Part shown: one piece after another, positions 17,586-26,481 of the stretch | Numbering within the stretch: the first letter of the stretch is position 1 | How the letters are laid out: the number at the start of each line of letters is the position of its first letter | Assembly (NCBI GenBank): GCA_964458275.1 | Contig: CAYWIE010000003.1 | Location: 9,425 to 73,424 of the forward strand | Reading direction: 5' to 3' | Origin: HGM04593 sp964458275 | GTDB lineage: Bacteria; Bacteroidota; Bacteroidia; Bacteroidales; Bacteroidaceae | DNA length: 64,000 nt | Notes under the pieces: generated by a model | Databases searched by the model: none | What the model saw: the letters and a program-made list of their open reading frames with translations, nothing else | Told to the model about the DNA's origin: nothing | Program-made: the position numbers and the translations under genes

Positions 17586-18815
17586 ATGGCAGAAAAACCG
17601 AAAAGAATATGCTGTAGCTTCTGTGGCAGAAGCGAATCGGAAACAGGTACGCTGATAAGCGGCAGATACGGCTTTATATGCGCTTCGTGTGCAGAACAGG
17701 CGTATGGGATTTTTCGCGAAGAGGGAATGAGGGAGAAGTCGGAGTTTAAGCTCAGAGAGCTTCCTAAACCTCAGGAAATAAAGGCTTTCCTCGACAGCTA
17801 TGTGATAGGGCAGGACGACGCGAAAAAGGTGCTTTCTGTGTCGGTCTACAACCACTACAAGCGTCTCATGCAGGCCGATAACGGCGACGAGGTTGAGATA
17901 GAGAAGAGCAATATTATCATGGTGGGCAGCACCGGAACCGGAAAGACACTACTTGCACGTACCATTGCCCGTCTGCTGAAGGTCCCTTTTACGATAGTGG
18001 ACGCAACGGTCTTGACCGAAGCCGGTTATGTGGGCGAGGACATTGAGAGTCTGCTTACGCGTCTGCTCCAAGTCTGTGACTACAAGGTCGAAGAGGCGGA
18101 AAGAGGCATAGTCTTCATTGATGAGATAGACAAGATAGCACGAAAGGGCGACAATCCGTCAATCACGCGTGATGTGAGCGGCGAAGGCGTTCAGCAAGGA
18201 CTGCTGAAACTGCTCGAAGGCTCTGTCGTGAATGTGCCGCCACAAGGCGGACGCAAGCATCCCGACCAGAAGATGATTCCCGTAAACACCCGCAATATCC
18301 TCTTTATCTGTGGCGGTGCATTCGATGGAATAGAACGCAAGATAGCCCAAAGAATGAATACTCGTGTAGTGGGCTACAACTCGGTGCTCAATACCCAGGC
18401 GATAGACAAGGAGAATATAATGAAGTATATTCTTCCGCAAGACCTTCGTGCATTCGGGCTTATCCCCGAAATAATCGGACGTCTGCCGGTGCTCACGCAT
18501 CTCAAGCCGCTTGACCGTACTGCGCTCCGCAACATATTGACCGAGCCCAAGAATTCCATCATCAAGCAATATGTAAAGCTTATGGAGATGGATGGAGTCA
18601 AACTGACATTCGATGACGATGTGCTCGAATATATAGTGGACACAGCCCTTGAATACAAGCTCGGCGCGCGCGGTCTAAGGTCTATTGTGGAGTCGATAAT
18701 GATGGATACAATGTTCGAAATACCCTCCGGAACGACGAAAGAGTGCCGTATAACCAAGGAGTATGCCGAACAGCAGTTGTCCAAAAGCAAATTGAGCGCT
18801 CCTGTTACGGAATAA
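17586..18815 (+). CDS. clpX: ATP-dependent Clp protease ATP-binding subunit ClpX
   Basis: A 409-residue AAA+ unfoldase that recognises tagged substrates and feeds them to ClpP. The N-terminal zinc-binding domain uses Cys10, Cys13, Cys32 and Cys35 (CSFC and CASC). Walker A GSTGTGKT is at 114-121 and Walker B IVFIDE at 175-180. GYVGED and the GAFDGIE loop (IGF-type ClpP docking region) follow. It starts 7 bases after clpP, so the two are co-expressed. Confidence 0.97.
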   Translation: MAEKPKRICCSFCGRSESETGTLISGRYGFICASCAEQAYGIFREEGMREKSEFKLRELPKPQEIKAFLDSYVIGQDDAKKVLSVSVYNHYKRLMQADNGDEVEIEKSNIIMVGSTGTGKTLLARTIARLLKVPFTIVDATVLTEAGYVGEDIESLLTRLLQVCDYKVEEAERGIVFIDEIDKIARKGDNPSITRDVSGEGVQQGLLKLLEGSVVNVPPQGGRKHPDQKMIPVNTRNILFICGGAFDGIERKIAQRMNTRVVGYNSVLNTQAIDKENIMKYILPQDLRAFGLIPEIIGRLPVLTHLKPLDRTALRNILTEPKNSIIKQYVKLMEMDGVKLTFDDDVLEYIVDTALEYKLGARGLRSIVESIMMDTMFEIPSGTTKECRITKEYAEQQLSKSKLSAPVTE

Positions 18816-18832
18816 ACAAAAACAGCTTCAAC

Positions 18833-18864
18833 AGATGCCCTGTCGGTCTTTCGACAGGGCATCT
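18833..18864 (+). terminator. Hairpin after clpX
   Basis: A perfect 13 bp GC-rich stem (18833-18845 with 18852-18864) and a 6-base loop lie 17 bases after the clpX stop. The T-tract is weak. Confidence 0.7.
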
Positions 18865-18874
18865 TGGCAAACAT

Positions 18875-18911
18875 AAAATAGCTCTCAAATAAATTTAAAC
18901 AGCTTCTAAAC
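18875..18911. repeat. AGCTCTCAAATAA / AAACAGCTTCTAA intergenic motif pair (uninterrupted form)
   Basis: AAAATAGCTCTCAAATAA is directly followed by ATTTAAACAGCTTCTAA. The same two half-sites occur at 53616-53633 and 53714-53732 with a 65 bp structured element between them. The second half-site also occurs alone at 45926-45940. Confidence 0.55.
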
Positions 18912-18997
18912 CTCTGTTTGTGGAAAATAATAAAGTTTTTTGCAAAAACAGCCAAAAATATATCCGTAAAAATTTGCTCCATTCAGTAGTTGTTTTA

Positions 18998-19005
18998 TAA
19001 CTTTG
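18998..19005 (+). promoter_or_regulatory. Promoter of recQ (-33 TTTG at 18973, -7 TAACTTTG)
   Basis: TAACTTTG matches TAnnTTTG, with TTTG at 18973-18976 and a 21-base spacer. The recQ ATG is 28 bases downstream. Confidence 0.65.
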
Positions 19006-19033
19006 TTATCCAAATATTGCCTTACATAGCGAA

Positions 19034-21208
19034 ATGACAAAAAAGTATAATCTGACAGAAGTTCTTAAGAAGAATTTCGGTTTCGACACATTTAAAGGGG
19101 ATCAAGAAGCCGTAATCAAGAATTTGCTTGACGGCAATGATACATTTGTGCTGATGCCCACAGGCGGAGGCAAGTCCTTGTGTTACCAGCTCCCATCGTT
19201 GATAATGGATGGCACGGCAATAGTAATATCCCCGCTAATAGCCTTGATGAAGAATCAAGTGGATGCAATAAGAAACCTCAATGAGGCAGATGGTGTTGCA
19301 CACTTCCTCAATTCCTCGCTGACAAAGCAGGCGATAGAGGGTGTGAAGGCTGATGTCCTCTCCGGCAAGACCAAACTGCTTTATGTCGCTCCCGAATCCT
19401 TGACAAAAGAGGATAACGTGGAGTTTTTCAAATCAATAAAAATATCTTTCTATGCAGTGGACGAAGCGCACTGTATATCGGAATGGGGACACGACTTCCG
19501 TCCCGAATACCGTCGCATACGTCCCATAATAAACGAAATAGGTCCGGCTCCCATAATAGCCCTTACAGCAACAGCCACCACAAAGGTGCGTGATGATATA
19601 AAGAAGAGTCTCGGCATACAGAAGGCCAAGGACTTCAAGTCATCGTTCAATCGTCCCAACCTCTACTACGAGGTGCGTCCCAAGACCAAGAACATAGACA
19701 AAGACATCATTAAGTTCATAAAAAGCAATCCCGGCAAATCGGGAATCATATACTGCCTGAGCCGCAAGAAAGTAGAGGAACTTGCCGAAATACTCCAGGC
19801 AAACGACATCCCTGCAAAGGCTTATCATGCAGGAATGGACTCAGCCATGAGGTCGCAGACACAGGACGACTTCATCATGGAGAAGATAGACGTGATAGTC
19901 GCAACCATAGCATTCGGCATGGGAATAGACAAGCCCGATGTACGCTATGTCATACACTACGAAATTCCCAAGAGTCTCGAAGGATACTATCAGGAGACAG
20001 GCCGTGCCGGTCGCGACGGAGGCGAAGGACAATGTATCGCTTTCTACAACAACAAGGACCTTCAGAAACTCGAAAAATTCCTCGAAGGCAAGCCATTGGC
20101 AGAACAGGACATCGGCCGTCAGCTGCTCAGAGAGACAACAGCATACGCCGAATCGTCGGTATGTCGCCGTAAATTGCTTCTTCACTACTTCGGCGAGACA
20201 TTCGATGTGGAGAATTGCGGAAACTGCGACAACTGTCTCAATCCCAAGAAGCAGATAGAGGCACAGGATATGCTCGAAGGTCTTTTGGAGGCAATAATCG
20301 CGTTGAAGGAGAATTTCAAGGCAGAATATGTGATAGATGTGCTGGTAGGTAAAGAAACCAACGATATACTCTCTCACAAGCACGAAGAACTGGACTGTTT
20401 CGGCAGTGGTTCCGACGACGATGTCAAACGTTGGAACGCAGTTGTACGTCAGGCGTTGATAGCCGGTTACATAAGCAAGGATGTCGAGAACTACGGTCTT
20501 CTGAAGATTACCGATGCCGGCAAGGAGTTCCTGGAAGAGCCCGTGTCGTTCAAGATTGTGGAGGATAAGGACTTTGACGAAGAAGAGGTGGTAATGCGTG
20601 GAGGAGGCACATTTGCGGTAGACCCCGAACTTTATGCAATGCTCAAGAATCTTCGCAAGAAAATAGCCAAACAGTTGGAACTGCCGCCTTATGTGATTTT
20701 CCAGGACCCCTCATTGGAGGCAATGGCAACCACCTACCCCATAAAGATAGAAGAACTGCAGAATATTACAGGCGTAGGTGCCGGAAAGGCAAAGAGGTAC
20801 GGCGAAGAGTTCTGTGCCCTAATCAAACGTCATTGCGAAGAGAATGAGATAGAGCGTCCCGACGATTTCCGTGTCCGCACTGTTGTCAACAAGTCCAAGA
20901 TAAAAGTGAGCATCATACAGGCAATAGACCGTAAGGTGGCGTTGGACGACCTTGCAATAAGCAAAGGCGTGGAGTTCGAGGAACTGCTCGACGAACTGGA
21001 ATCAATCGTATATTCAGGCACAAAACTCAATATTGACTATTTCCTCGAAGAGATAATGGACGAGGAGAATATTGACGAAATATATTCATACTTCAAGAGT
21101 TCCGATACGGATAATCTCGATGATGCGATGGATGAGTTAGGTGCCGAATACAGCGAAGAAGAGGTACGGCTCGTACGTGTTAAATTTATATCAGAAATGG
21201 CAAACTAA
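19034..21208 (+). CDS. recQ: ATP-dependent DNA helicase RecQ
   Basis: A 724-residue 3'-5' helicase for recombination and fork repair. Walker A PTGGGKS is at 42-48, the DEAH box (residues 143-146) sits in the RecQ signature DEAHCISEWGHDFRPEY, and motif VI reads QETGRAGRDG. A zinc-binding segment CGNCDNC follows, then a winged-helix region, an HRDC domain (LRKKIAKQLELPPYVIF) and an acidic C-terminal extension of about 100 residues, which makes it longer than the roughly 610-residue E. coli enzyme. It has its own promoter. guaB starts 11 bases downstream. Confidence 0.95.
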   Translation: MTKKYNLTEVLKKNFGFDTFKGDQEAVIKNLLDGNDTFVLMPTGGGKSLCYQLPSLIMDGTAIVISPLIALMKNQVDAIRNLNEADGVAHFLNSSLTKQAIEGVKADVLSGKTKLLYVAPESLTKEDNVEFFKSIKISFYAVDEAHCISEWGHDFRPEYRRIRPIINEIGPAPIIALTATATTKVRDDIKKSLGIQKAKDFKSSFNRPNLYYEVRPKTKNIDKDIIKFIKSNPGKSGIIYCLSRKKVEELAEILQANDIPAKAYHAGMDSAMRSQTQDDFIMEKIDVIVATIAFGMGIDKPDVRYVIHYEIPKSLEGYYQETGRAGRDGGEGQCIAFYNNKDLQKLEKFLEGKPLAEQDIGRQLLRETTAYAESSVCRRKLLLHYFGETFDVENCGNCDNCLNPKKQIEAQDMLEGLLEAIIALKENFKAEYVIDVLVGKETNDILSHKHEELDCFGSGSDDDVKRWNAVVRQALIAGYISKDVENYGLLKITDAGKEFLEEPVSFKIVEDKDFDEEEVVMRGGGTFAVDPELYAMLKNLRKKIAKQLELPPYVIFQDPSLEAMATTYPIKIEELQNITGVGAGKAKRYGEEFCALIKRHCEENEIERPDDFRVRTVVNKSKIKVSIIQAIDRKVALDDLAISKGVEFEELLDELESIVYSGTKLNIDYFLEEIMDEENIDEIYSYFKSSDTDNLDDAMDELGAEYSEEEVRLVRVKFISEMAN

Positions 21209-21219
21209 AAATATATCTT

Positions 21220-22695
21220 ATGAATTTTATTACAGACAAAATCGTGATGGACGGTCTCACATTTGACGACCTTTTACTTGTCCCTGCATACTCAGAGGTA
21301 CTCCCTAAGGATGTTAGCTTGAAAACAAAGTTTTCCAAGAACATAACCTTGAATGTTCCCTTTGTGACAGCGGCAATGGATACCGTAACCGAAGCCAAAA
21401 TGGCAATAGCCATAGCACGCGAAGGAGGTATCGGAGTTATTCATAAGAATATGTCGATAGAGGAGCAGGCTCATCAGGTGGCAATCGTCAAGCGTGCAGA
21501 AAACGGCATGATTTACGATCCGGTAACAATCTCTGTGAATGCAGTGGTAAAGGATGCACTTGACCTGATGGCAGAATATCACATTGGCGGAATCCCCGTA
21601 GTGGACGACGAAAAGAAACTTGTAGGTATCGTTACCAACCGCGACCTCCGCTTCGAATCGTGTGTAGAACGTCCTATCAGCGAGGTGATGACAAGCGAGA
21701 ATCTTGTGGTAACCACACAACAGACAGACATGGAGCTTGCAACAAGAATCCTCAAGGAAAACAGAATAGAGAAGTTGCCCGTGGTTGACGGAAACGGCAA
21801 ACTCGTGGGACTTATCACCTACAAGGATATCACAAAGGCACAGGACAAGCCAATGGCATGCAAGGACAGCAAAGGACGTCTGCGCGTAGCTGCCGGAGTG
21901 GGTGTAACACAGGATGCGATGAAGCGTATTGCCGCACTCGTCGAAGCCGGAGTAGATGCAATCATCATAGACACGGCTCACGGACACTCTGCCGGTGTTA
22001 TACAGAAGCTCAAAGAGGCTAAAGCAATGTTCCCCGGAATTGATATAGTAGTAGGCAATGTCGCAACCGGTGAGGCAGCCAAGATGCTTGCCGATGCAGG
22101 TGCCGACGCTGTGAAGGTGGGTATAGGTCCCGGCTCAATCTGCACTACACGTGTGGTTGCGGGTGTCGGTGTGCCCCAGCTTTCTGCCATCTACGATGTA
22201 GCAAAAGCGTTGGAAGGAACAGGTGTGCCCCTTATTGCCGATGGCGGTCTGCGCTATTCGGGCGACATAGTAAAGGCGTTGGCTGCCGGCGGATATTCAG
22301 TGATGATAGGTTCGCTCGTTGCCGGAACAGAAGAGTCTCCCGGTGATACAATCATCTTCAACGGACGAAAATTCAAGTCGTACAGAGGAATGGGTTCTCT
22401 CGAAGCAATGGAGAACGGTTCTAAGGACAGATATTTCCAAGCCGACCAGGCAGACAAGAAAAAGCTCGTTCCCGAAGGAATTGCAGCCCGCGTACCCTAC
22501 AAAGGAACTCTTTTCGAGGTAATCTACCAGCTCGCAGGAGGTTTGCGTTCGGGAATGGGATATTGCGGAGCACCCGACATTGAGCGTCTGCACGATGCTA
22601 AATTCGTGAGAATAACCAATGCCGGAGTACTCGAAAGCCATCCCCACGATGTTGCAATAACCAGCGAAGCACCCAACTACAGCCGTCCCGAATAA
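21220..22695 (+). CDS. guaB: Inosine-5'-monophosphate dehydrogenase
   Basis: A 491-residue enzyme that oxidises IMP to XMP with NAD+, the committed step of GTP synthesis. The catalytic loop GPGSICTTR places the nucleophile at Cys308. A pair of CBS domains (about residues 97-205) interrupts the barrel and carries the GIPVVDD and KLPVVDG signatures. The C-terminal flap SHPHDVAITSEAPNY is typical. The gene follows recQ by 11 bases. Confidence 0.97.
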   Translation: MNFITDKIVMDGLTFDDLLLVPAYSEVLPKDVSLKTKFSKNITLNVPFVTAAMDTVTEAKMAIAIAREGGIGVIHKNMSIEEQAHQVAIVKRAENGMIYDPVTISVNAVVKDALDLMAEYHIGGIPVVDDEKKLVGIVTNRDLRFESCVERPISEVMTSENLVVTTQQTDMELATRILKENRIEKLPVVDGNGKLVGLITYKDITKAQDKPMACKDSKGRLRVAAGVGVTQDAMKRIAALVEAGVDAIIIDTAHGHSAGVIQKLKEAKAMFPGIDIVVGNVATGEAAKMLADAGADAVKVGIGPGSICTTRVVAGVGVPQLSAIYDVAKALEGTGVPLIADGGLRYSGDIVKALAAGGYSVMIGSLVAGTEESPGDTIIFNGRKFKSYRGMGSLEAMENGSKDRYFQADQADKKKLVPEGIAARVPYKGTLFEVIYQLAGGLRSGMGYCGAPDIERLHDAKFVRITNAGVLESHPHDVAITSEAPNYSRPE

Positions 22696-22710
22696 TTTCG
22701 GGACAGGCTT
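22681..22710 (+). terminator. Weak hairpin overlapping the guaB stop
   Basis: AGCCGTCCCGAA pairs with TTCGGGACAGGCT with one bulged base, across the guaB stop codon. There is no T-tract, so it may only reduce read-through. Confidence 0.4.
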
Positions 22711-22734
22711 CCAATGTTATACACTCATAAAAGT

Positions 22735-24147
22735 ATGAAAAAAAGCAGTCTCTTTTCTCTTTTGCTCTTTGCGGCAAGCACAATGTTTGCTCAAACCGAC
22801 GACACGGTAATAATGAAGATAGGCGATACGGAGGTAACGAAATCCGAATTCGAGTATGCTCTGAACAAAAACAATGCGGCGACAGGACGTGATGCAAAAG
22901 CAGCCAAAGAGTATCTGCCAATGTACATTGACTTCAAGCTGAAGGTAGAAGAGGCGAAAGCACAACGGCTCGACACGCTCTCTTCCTATAAGGAAGAATA
23001 CCTTGCAGGCAGAGCCCGTCAGGCAGAAGACTATCTCATAGACAAGGAATATCTCGAACGCGAAGCGCATAAACTCTATGCCAAAGACTCGGCAACTATA
23101 GGACGCGACGGCTTCCTTCGCGTATCGCACATCATGTTCCCTCTGCGTCAGGATGCACCGGCAGACGTTGTAGCTGCTACAAAGGCAAAAGCCGATTCGG
23201 CATATCAGATGTTGAATTCGGGCAAAGACTTTACAGCTGTAGCAAACCAATATATGGGAATGTTGCCCGATACGTTTGAGATATTGTGCGGGCAGGCATT
23301 CAAGGAGTTTGAGGATGCAGCATACAATTTGCGTAACGGCGGCTTCACACACCCTGTGATGTCTCCTGCGGGTCTGCACATCATCAAACGCATATCGCAC
23401 CGTCCTTTCGGAACGTACCAGGAGTATCGCTCAAACATCCTCGCCATTCTCGAAAAACGCAATGTGAAGCAGGTGGCGCGTTATCGTCTGGGTTACCAGC
23501 TTGCAAAAAACATGGCGCCGGGAACCACTCCCGAAGAGGCACTTGCACGCGAGGACAGCCTCCTCGATACAAAGTACCCCGAATTCGGCAACCTGATGCG
23601 CGAATATCGTGACGGGCTGCTCTTTTTCGAAATAAGCAACCGCGAAGTGTGGCAAAGGGCTGCCAACGACGAAAAGGGACTCGAAAAATTCTTTAAGAAA
23701 AACAAGAAAAAGTATAAGTTCGACGCTCCCCGTTTCCGCGGAGCCGTAATATACGCCAACAGCGACGAGGATATGAAACTCGCCAAAAAGCTCTTGAAAG
23801 ATGCTCCTGTCGACAGCTATAAGAGTATCGTCGAGCAGAACTTTACCAAAGACTCGGTGTGTACCATAAGGCTCGAAGCCGGTGTCTTCCCCATAGGCGA
23901 GAACGCTTGGGTGGATAAAGAGGCTTTCGGACAAGGCAAGGGCGGTCGTCTCAAGCGTGGCTACAAGATGGCAGGCACTGTCGGTACCATATTGAAGAAA
24001 AAGCCTGAGACCTACAAGGATGTCAAAGGGGAAGTCGTGAGTGACTACCAGCAATATCTCGAAAAGGAGTGGGTAAAGAGTCTGCGCAAAAAATACAATG
24101 TTGAGGTATATGAAGATGTTTTAAAAACGGTTAATAAAAACAAGTAA
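22735..24147 (+). CDS. Periplasmic parvulin-type peptidyl-prolyl isomerase (SurA/PpiC-like), first of three
   Basis: A 470-residue exported foldase. Start at ATG 22735 gives a clean signal peptide (MKKSSLFSLLLFAASTMFAQ). A SurA-type N-terminal helical region is followed by a parvulin (rotamase) domain with VSHIMFPL, the FTAVANQYMG block and a terminal SPAGLHIIKRISHR strand (about residues 120-225). The C-terminal 200 residues could be a second, divergent parvulin-like region. It leads a run of three related genes before an LptA-like gene. A role in outer-membrane protein folding is inferred from SurA. Substrates are unknown. Confidence 0.85.
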   Translation: MKKSSLFSLLLFAASTMFAQTDDTVIMKIGDTEVTKSEFEYALNKNNAATGRDAKAAKEYLPMYIDFKLKVEEAKAQRLDTLSSYKEEYLAGRARQAEDYLIDKEYLEREAHKLYAKDSATIGRDGFLRVSHIMFPLRQDAPADVVAATKAKADSAYQMLNSGKDFTAVANQYMGMLPDTFEILCGQAFKEFEDAAYNLRNGGFTHPVMSPAGLHIIKRISHRPFGTYQEYRSNILAILEKRNVKQVARYRLGYQLAKNMAPGTTPEEALAREDSLLDTKYPEFGNLMREYRDGLLFFEISNREVWQRAANDEKGLEKFFKKNKKKYKFDAPRFRGAVIYANSDEDMKLAKKLLKDAPVDSYKSIVEQNFTKDSVCTIRLEAGVFPIGENAWVDKEAFGQGKGGRLKRGYKMAGTVGTILKKKPETYKDVKGEVVSDYQQYLEKEWVKSLRKKYNVEVYEDVLKTVNKNK

Positions 24148-24162
24148 AACATTGCAAACCAT

Positions 24163-24170
24163 TATCTTTG
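24163..24170 (+). promoter_or_regulatory. Candidate -7 box (TATCTTTG) at the lipoprotein start
   Basis: TATCTTTG is a perfect -7 match but ends only 5 bases before the ATG at 24176. If used, the transcript would be nearly leaderless. No good -33 box is visible. Confidence 0.35.
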
Positions 24171-24175
24171 CAGGC

Positions 24176-25069
24176 ATGAAACATCGGAATGCTACATATT
24201 TGTCTCTTATAGCCCTGATAATCGCAGCAATACTTGCATCGTGCAGCGATGCTGTAGATCATGGAGGCAAGACACCTTTGGTGTCAGCCGGCAGCGCATA
24301 CCTCTACAAGGAGGATATAGAGCAGCTTGTAGCTCTGAACCATACTGTGGAGGACAGTGCGGCATTCGTGGACAAATATGTGAGACAGTGGCTTGAGGAT
24401 GCTTTGTTGTACGACCGCGCCAAACGCAATGTCTCGTCCGGCAAAGAGATAGCACGCTTGATAGAAAATTACAGAAAATCGTTGCTGCTGAACATTTATC
24501 AGGAGCGTATCGTCGACCAGCAGCTCGACAAAGAGATAACTCCCGAAGAGGTAGCTTTGTTCTACGAAGCCAACAAGTCGATGTTCAAGGTCGAGGAGCC
24601 GATGCTCAAAGGACTTCTTCTGAAACTCTCTCTGAAAGCTCCTAAACTCGATGCGGTCAGAAAGTGGTGCAAGAGCGCCGAGCCCGACGAACTGGAGAAA
24701 TATACTCTGACCAATGCCCAGGTGTACGAATATTTCCGTGAGACATGGACGCCCCTTTCTGCCATAGCCTCCAAGCTTTCATTCTCTGAAGAGGAACTGA
24801 AAGGGAAAATCGCCCTGCAAGGGATGACGGAGTTTCGCGACACTGCTTCCATTTACATTATAAACATTGACGAATATCTGCCCTCAGGCAAAATCAAGCC
24901 GCTCGACCTTGCCGAGCCTGAGATAAAAGAACTGCTTGTGAACTCCCGCAAGGCAGAATTCTTGCAGGAGATGAAGCAGAACCTATATAACGAAGCATTA
25001 CAGAGCGGAGACATAAGATTTTACCAGACGGAACAGAACAAAGACAGTCTCTCCGCCGAAAACAGATGA
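24176..25069 (+). CDS. SurA-like lipoprotein lacking a recognisable isomerase domain
   Basis: A 297-residue lipoprotein; the lipobox ILASC gives Cys23 as the anchor. The sequence resembles the chaperone module of SurA/PrsA (VDKYVRQWLEDALLYDRAKR, ITPEEVALFYEANKSMFKVEEP) but I see no parvulin motif such as HIL or FGYH. It sits between two parvulin-bearing proteins and overlaps the next gene by 4 bases (ATGA), so the three are translated together. It probably acts as an anchored holdase. The frame is open from 24152, but that start has no signal sequence. Confidence 0.75.
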   Translation: MKHRNATYLSLIALIIAAILASCSDAVDHGGKTPLVSAGSAYLYKEDIEQLVALNHTVEDSAAFVDKYVRQWLEDALLYDRAKRNVSSGKEIARLIENYRKSLLLNIYQERIVDQQLDKEITPEEVALFYEANKSMFKVEEPMLKGLLLKLSLKAPKLDAVRKWCKSAEPDELEKYTLTNAQVYEYFRETWTPLSAIASKLSFSEEELKGKIALQGMTEFRDTASIYIINIDEYLPSGKIKPLDLAEPEIKELLVNSRKAEFLQEMKQNLYNEALQSGDIRFYQTEQNKDSLSAENR

Positions 25070-26460
25070 CCGAAATGAAAATATATAAGACCATAAGCAG
25101 ATTGCTGCTGATGACATTGTGCAGCTTTCCTTTTGCATCGCTCGTTGCACAAGATAATGTCATAGACCGAGTAGAGTGGGTGGTGGGCGACAAGGCCATA
25201 CTGCGTTCCGATATTGAGTCTGCCATAGATTTCTGGGTTGAACAGGACCGCAGATTCGAGGGCGACCCCTATTGCGTAGTAGGCGAAGACCTTGCCGTAC
25301 AACAGCTCTTTATCCATCAGGCAAGCCTCGACAGTATAGAGGTAGGCGAAATGGAAGTAATGCGGCAGGTAGATGCTCAGATGGACCGTTCGTTGGCAAG
25401 AGCAGGTTCAAAAGAGAAACTCGAAGAGTACCTCGAAATGTCCACCACAAGCATTCGCGAAATGTATTACGAATACTTCAAGAACCGAATGCTCACAGAG
25501 AAGGTCAAGAACAAAGTCATAGGAGACATTAAAGTCTCTCCCGCCCAAGTGCGCAAGTTCTACAAGAACCTTCCCGAAGACAGCATACCCTATATGCCCA
25601 TGCAGGTAGAGGTTCAGATAATCACCCAGAAACCCGAAACAGAGATAGAGGAGATTGAGCGCGTGAAAAGCGAGCTCCGCGAATATGCCGAGCGTGTAAA
25701 CAGCGGCGAAGCATCATTCTCAACCCTTGCGCTTCTCTATTCCGAGGACAAGGGAACTGCACGCGTAGGCGGTGAGCTCGATTTTCTCGGACGCGGACAG
25801 CTTGCCCCCGAATTTGCGGCTGTTGCTTTCAACCTCACAGACCCCAACAAGGTCTCCAAAATAGTAGAGACAGAATTCGGTTACCACATTATACAGTTGA
25901 TCGAAAAGCGCGGCGACCGCGTTAAAGTACGTCATATACTGCGCAAGCCGCAAGTGTCAGGCAAGAGCATCAACCGTATGATGGCACGTCTCGATACTAT
26001 AAAAGAGGATATCGACAGCGCCAAATTCACATTCGAAGAGGGAGCGGTGGTAATCTCGCACGACAAGGATACCCGCAACAACAACGGAGTAATGTTCTTC
26101 AACAGGGAGTCGGACGGCACCACAAGCTCAAAGTTCCAGTTGCAGGACCTTCCCGTAGAGATAGCCTCTGTAGTAGACGGACTCAAGGTAGGTGAGGTTT
26201 CCAAGCCGTTCGTGATGGTACGCGACAACGGTACAACCGTATGTGCAATCGTCAAGCTGAAAAGCCGCATAGAAGGCCATAAGGCCAATATGCGCGACGA
26301 CTATGAATACCTCAAGGAACTATATGCTTCAAAAATCGGCGAAGAGAAAGTGAACCGTTGGATAAAGGAGAAGCAGAAGACCACATTCGTGCGCATAAAC
26401 AGAGAGTACCGCAACTCCAAATTCCTCTATCCCGACTGGAAATTCTACGACGAAGAATAA
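25066..26460 (+). CDS. Peptidyl-prolyl isomerase SurA-like
   Basis: A 464-residue periplasmic chaperone. A signal peptide ends near SLVAQ. It shows the SurA core: an N-terminal domain beginning VIDRVEWVVGDKAILRSDIE, then a complete parvulin domain with VQIITQKP, the GGELDFLGRGQLAPEFAAVAF block and ETEFGYHIIQLIEKRGDRVKVRHIL, then a second parvulin-like domain (about 290-410). It starts within the stop codon of the lipoprotein gene. Initiation at 25066 or at the second Met (25075) is possible. It is the best SurA candidate of the three. Confidence 0.9.
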   Translation: MTEMKIYKTISRLLLMTLCSFPFASLVAQDNVIDRVEWVVGDKAILRSDIESAIDFWVEQDRRFEGDPYCVVGEDLAVQQLFIHQASLDSIEVGEMEVMRQVDAQMDRSLARAGSKEKLEEYLEMSTTSIREMYYEYFKNRMLTEKVKNKVIGDIKVSPAQVRKFYKNLPEDSIPYMPMQVEVQIITQKPETEIEEIERVKSELREYAERVNSGEASFSTLALLYSEDKGTARVGGELDFLGRGQLAPEFAAVAFNLTDPNKVSKIVETEFGYHIIQLIEKRGDRVKVRHILRKPQVSGKSINRMMARLDTIKEDIDSAKFTFEEGAVVISHDKDTRNNNGVMFFNRESDGTTSSKFQLQDLPVEIASVVDGLKVGEVSKPFVMVRDNGTTVCAIVKLKSRIEGHKANMRDDYEYLKELYASKIGEEKVNRWIKEKQKTTFVRINREYRNSKFLYPDWKFYDEE

Positions 26461-26481
26461 ACAGCACCAATCCTACATCTG

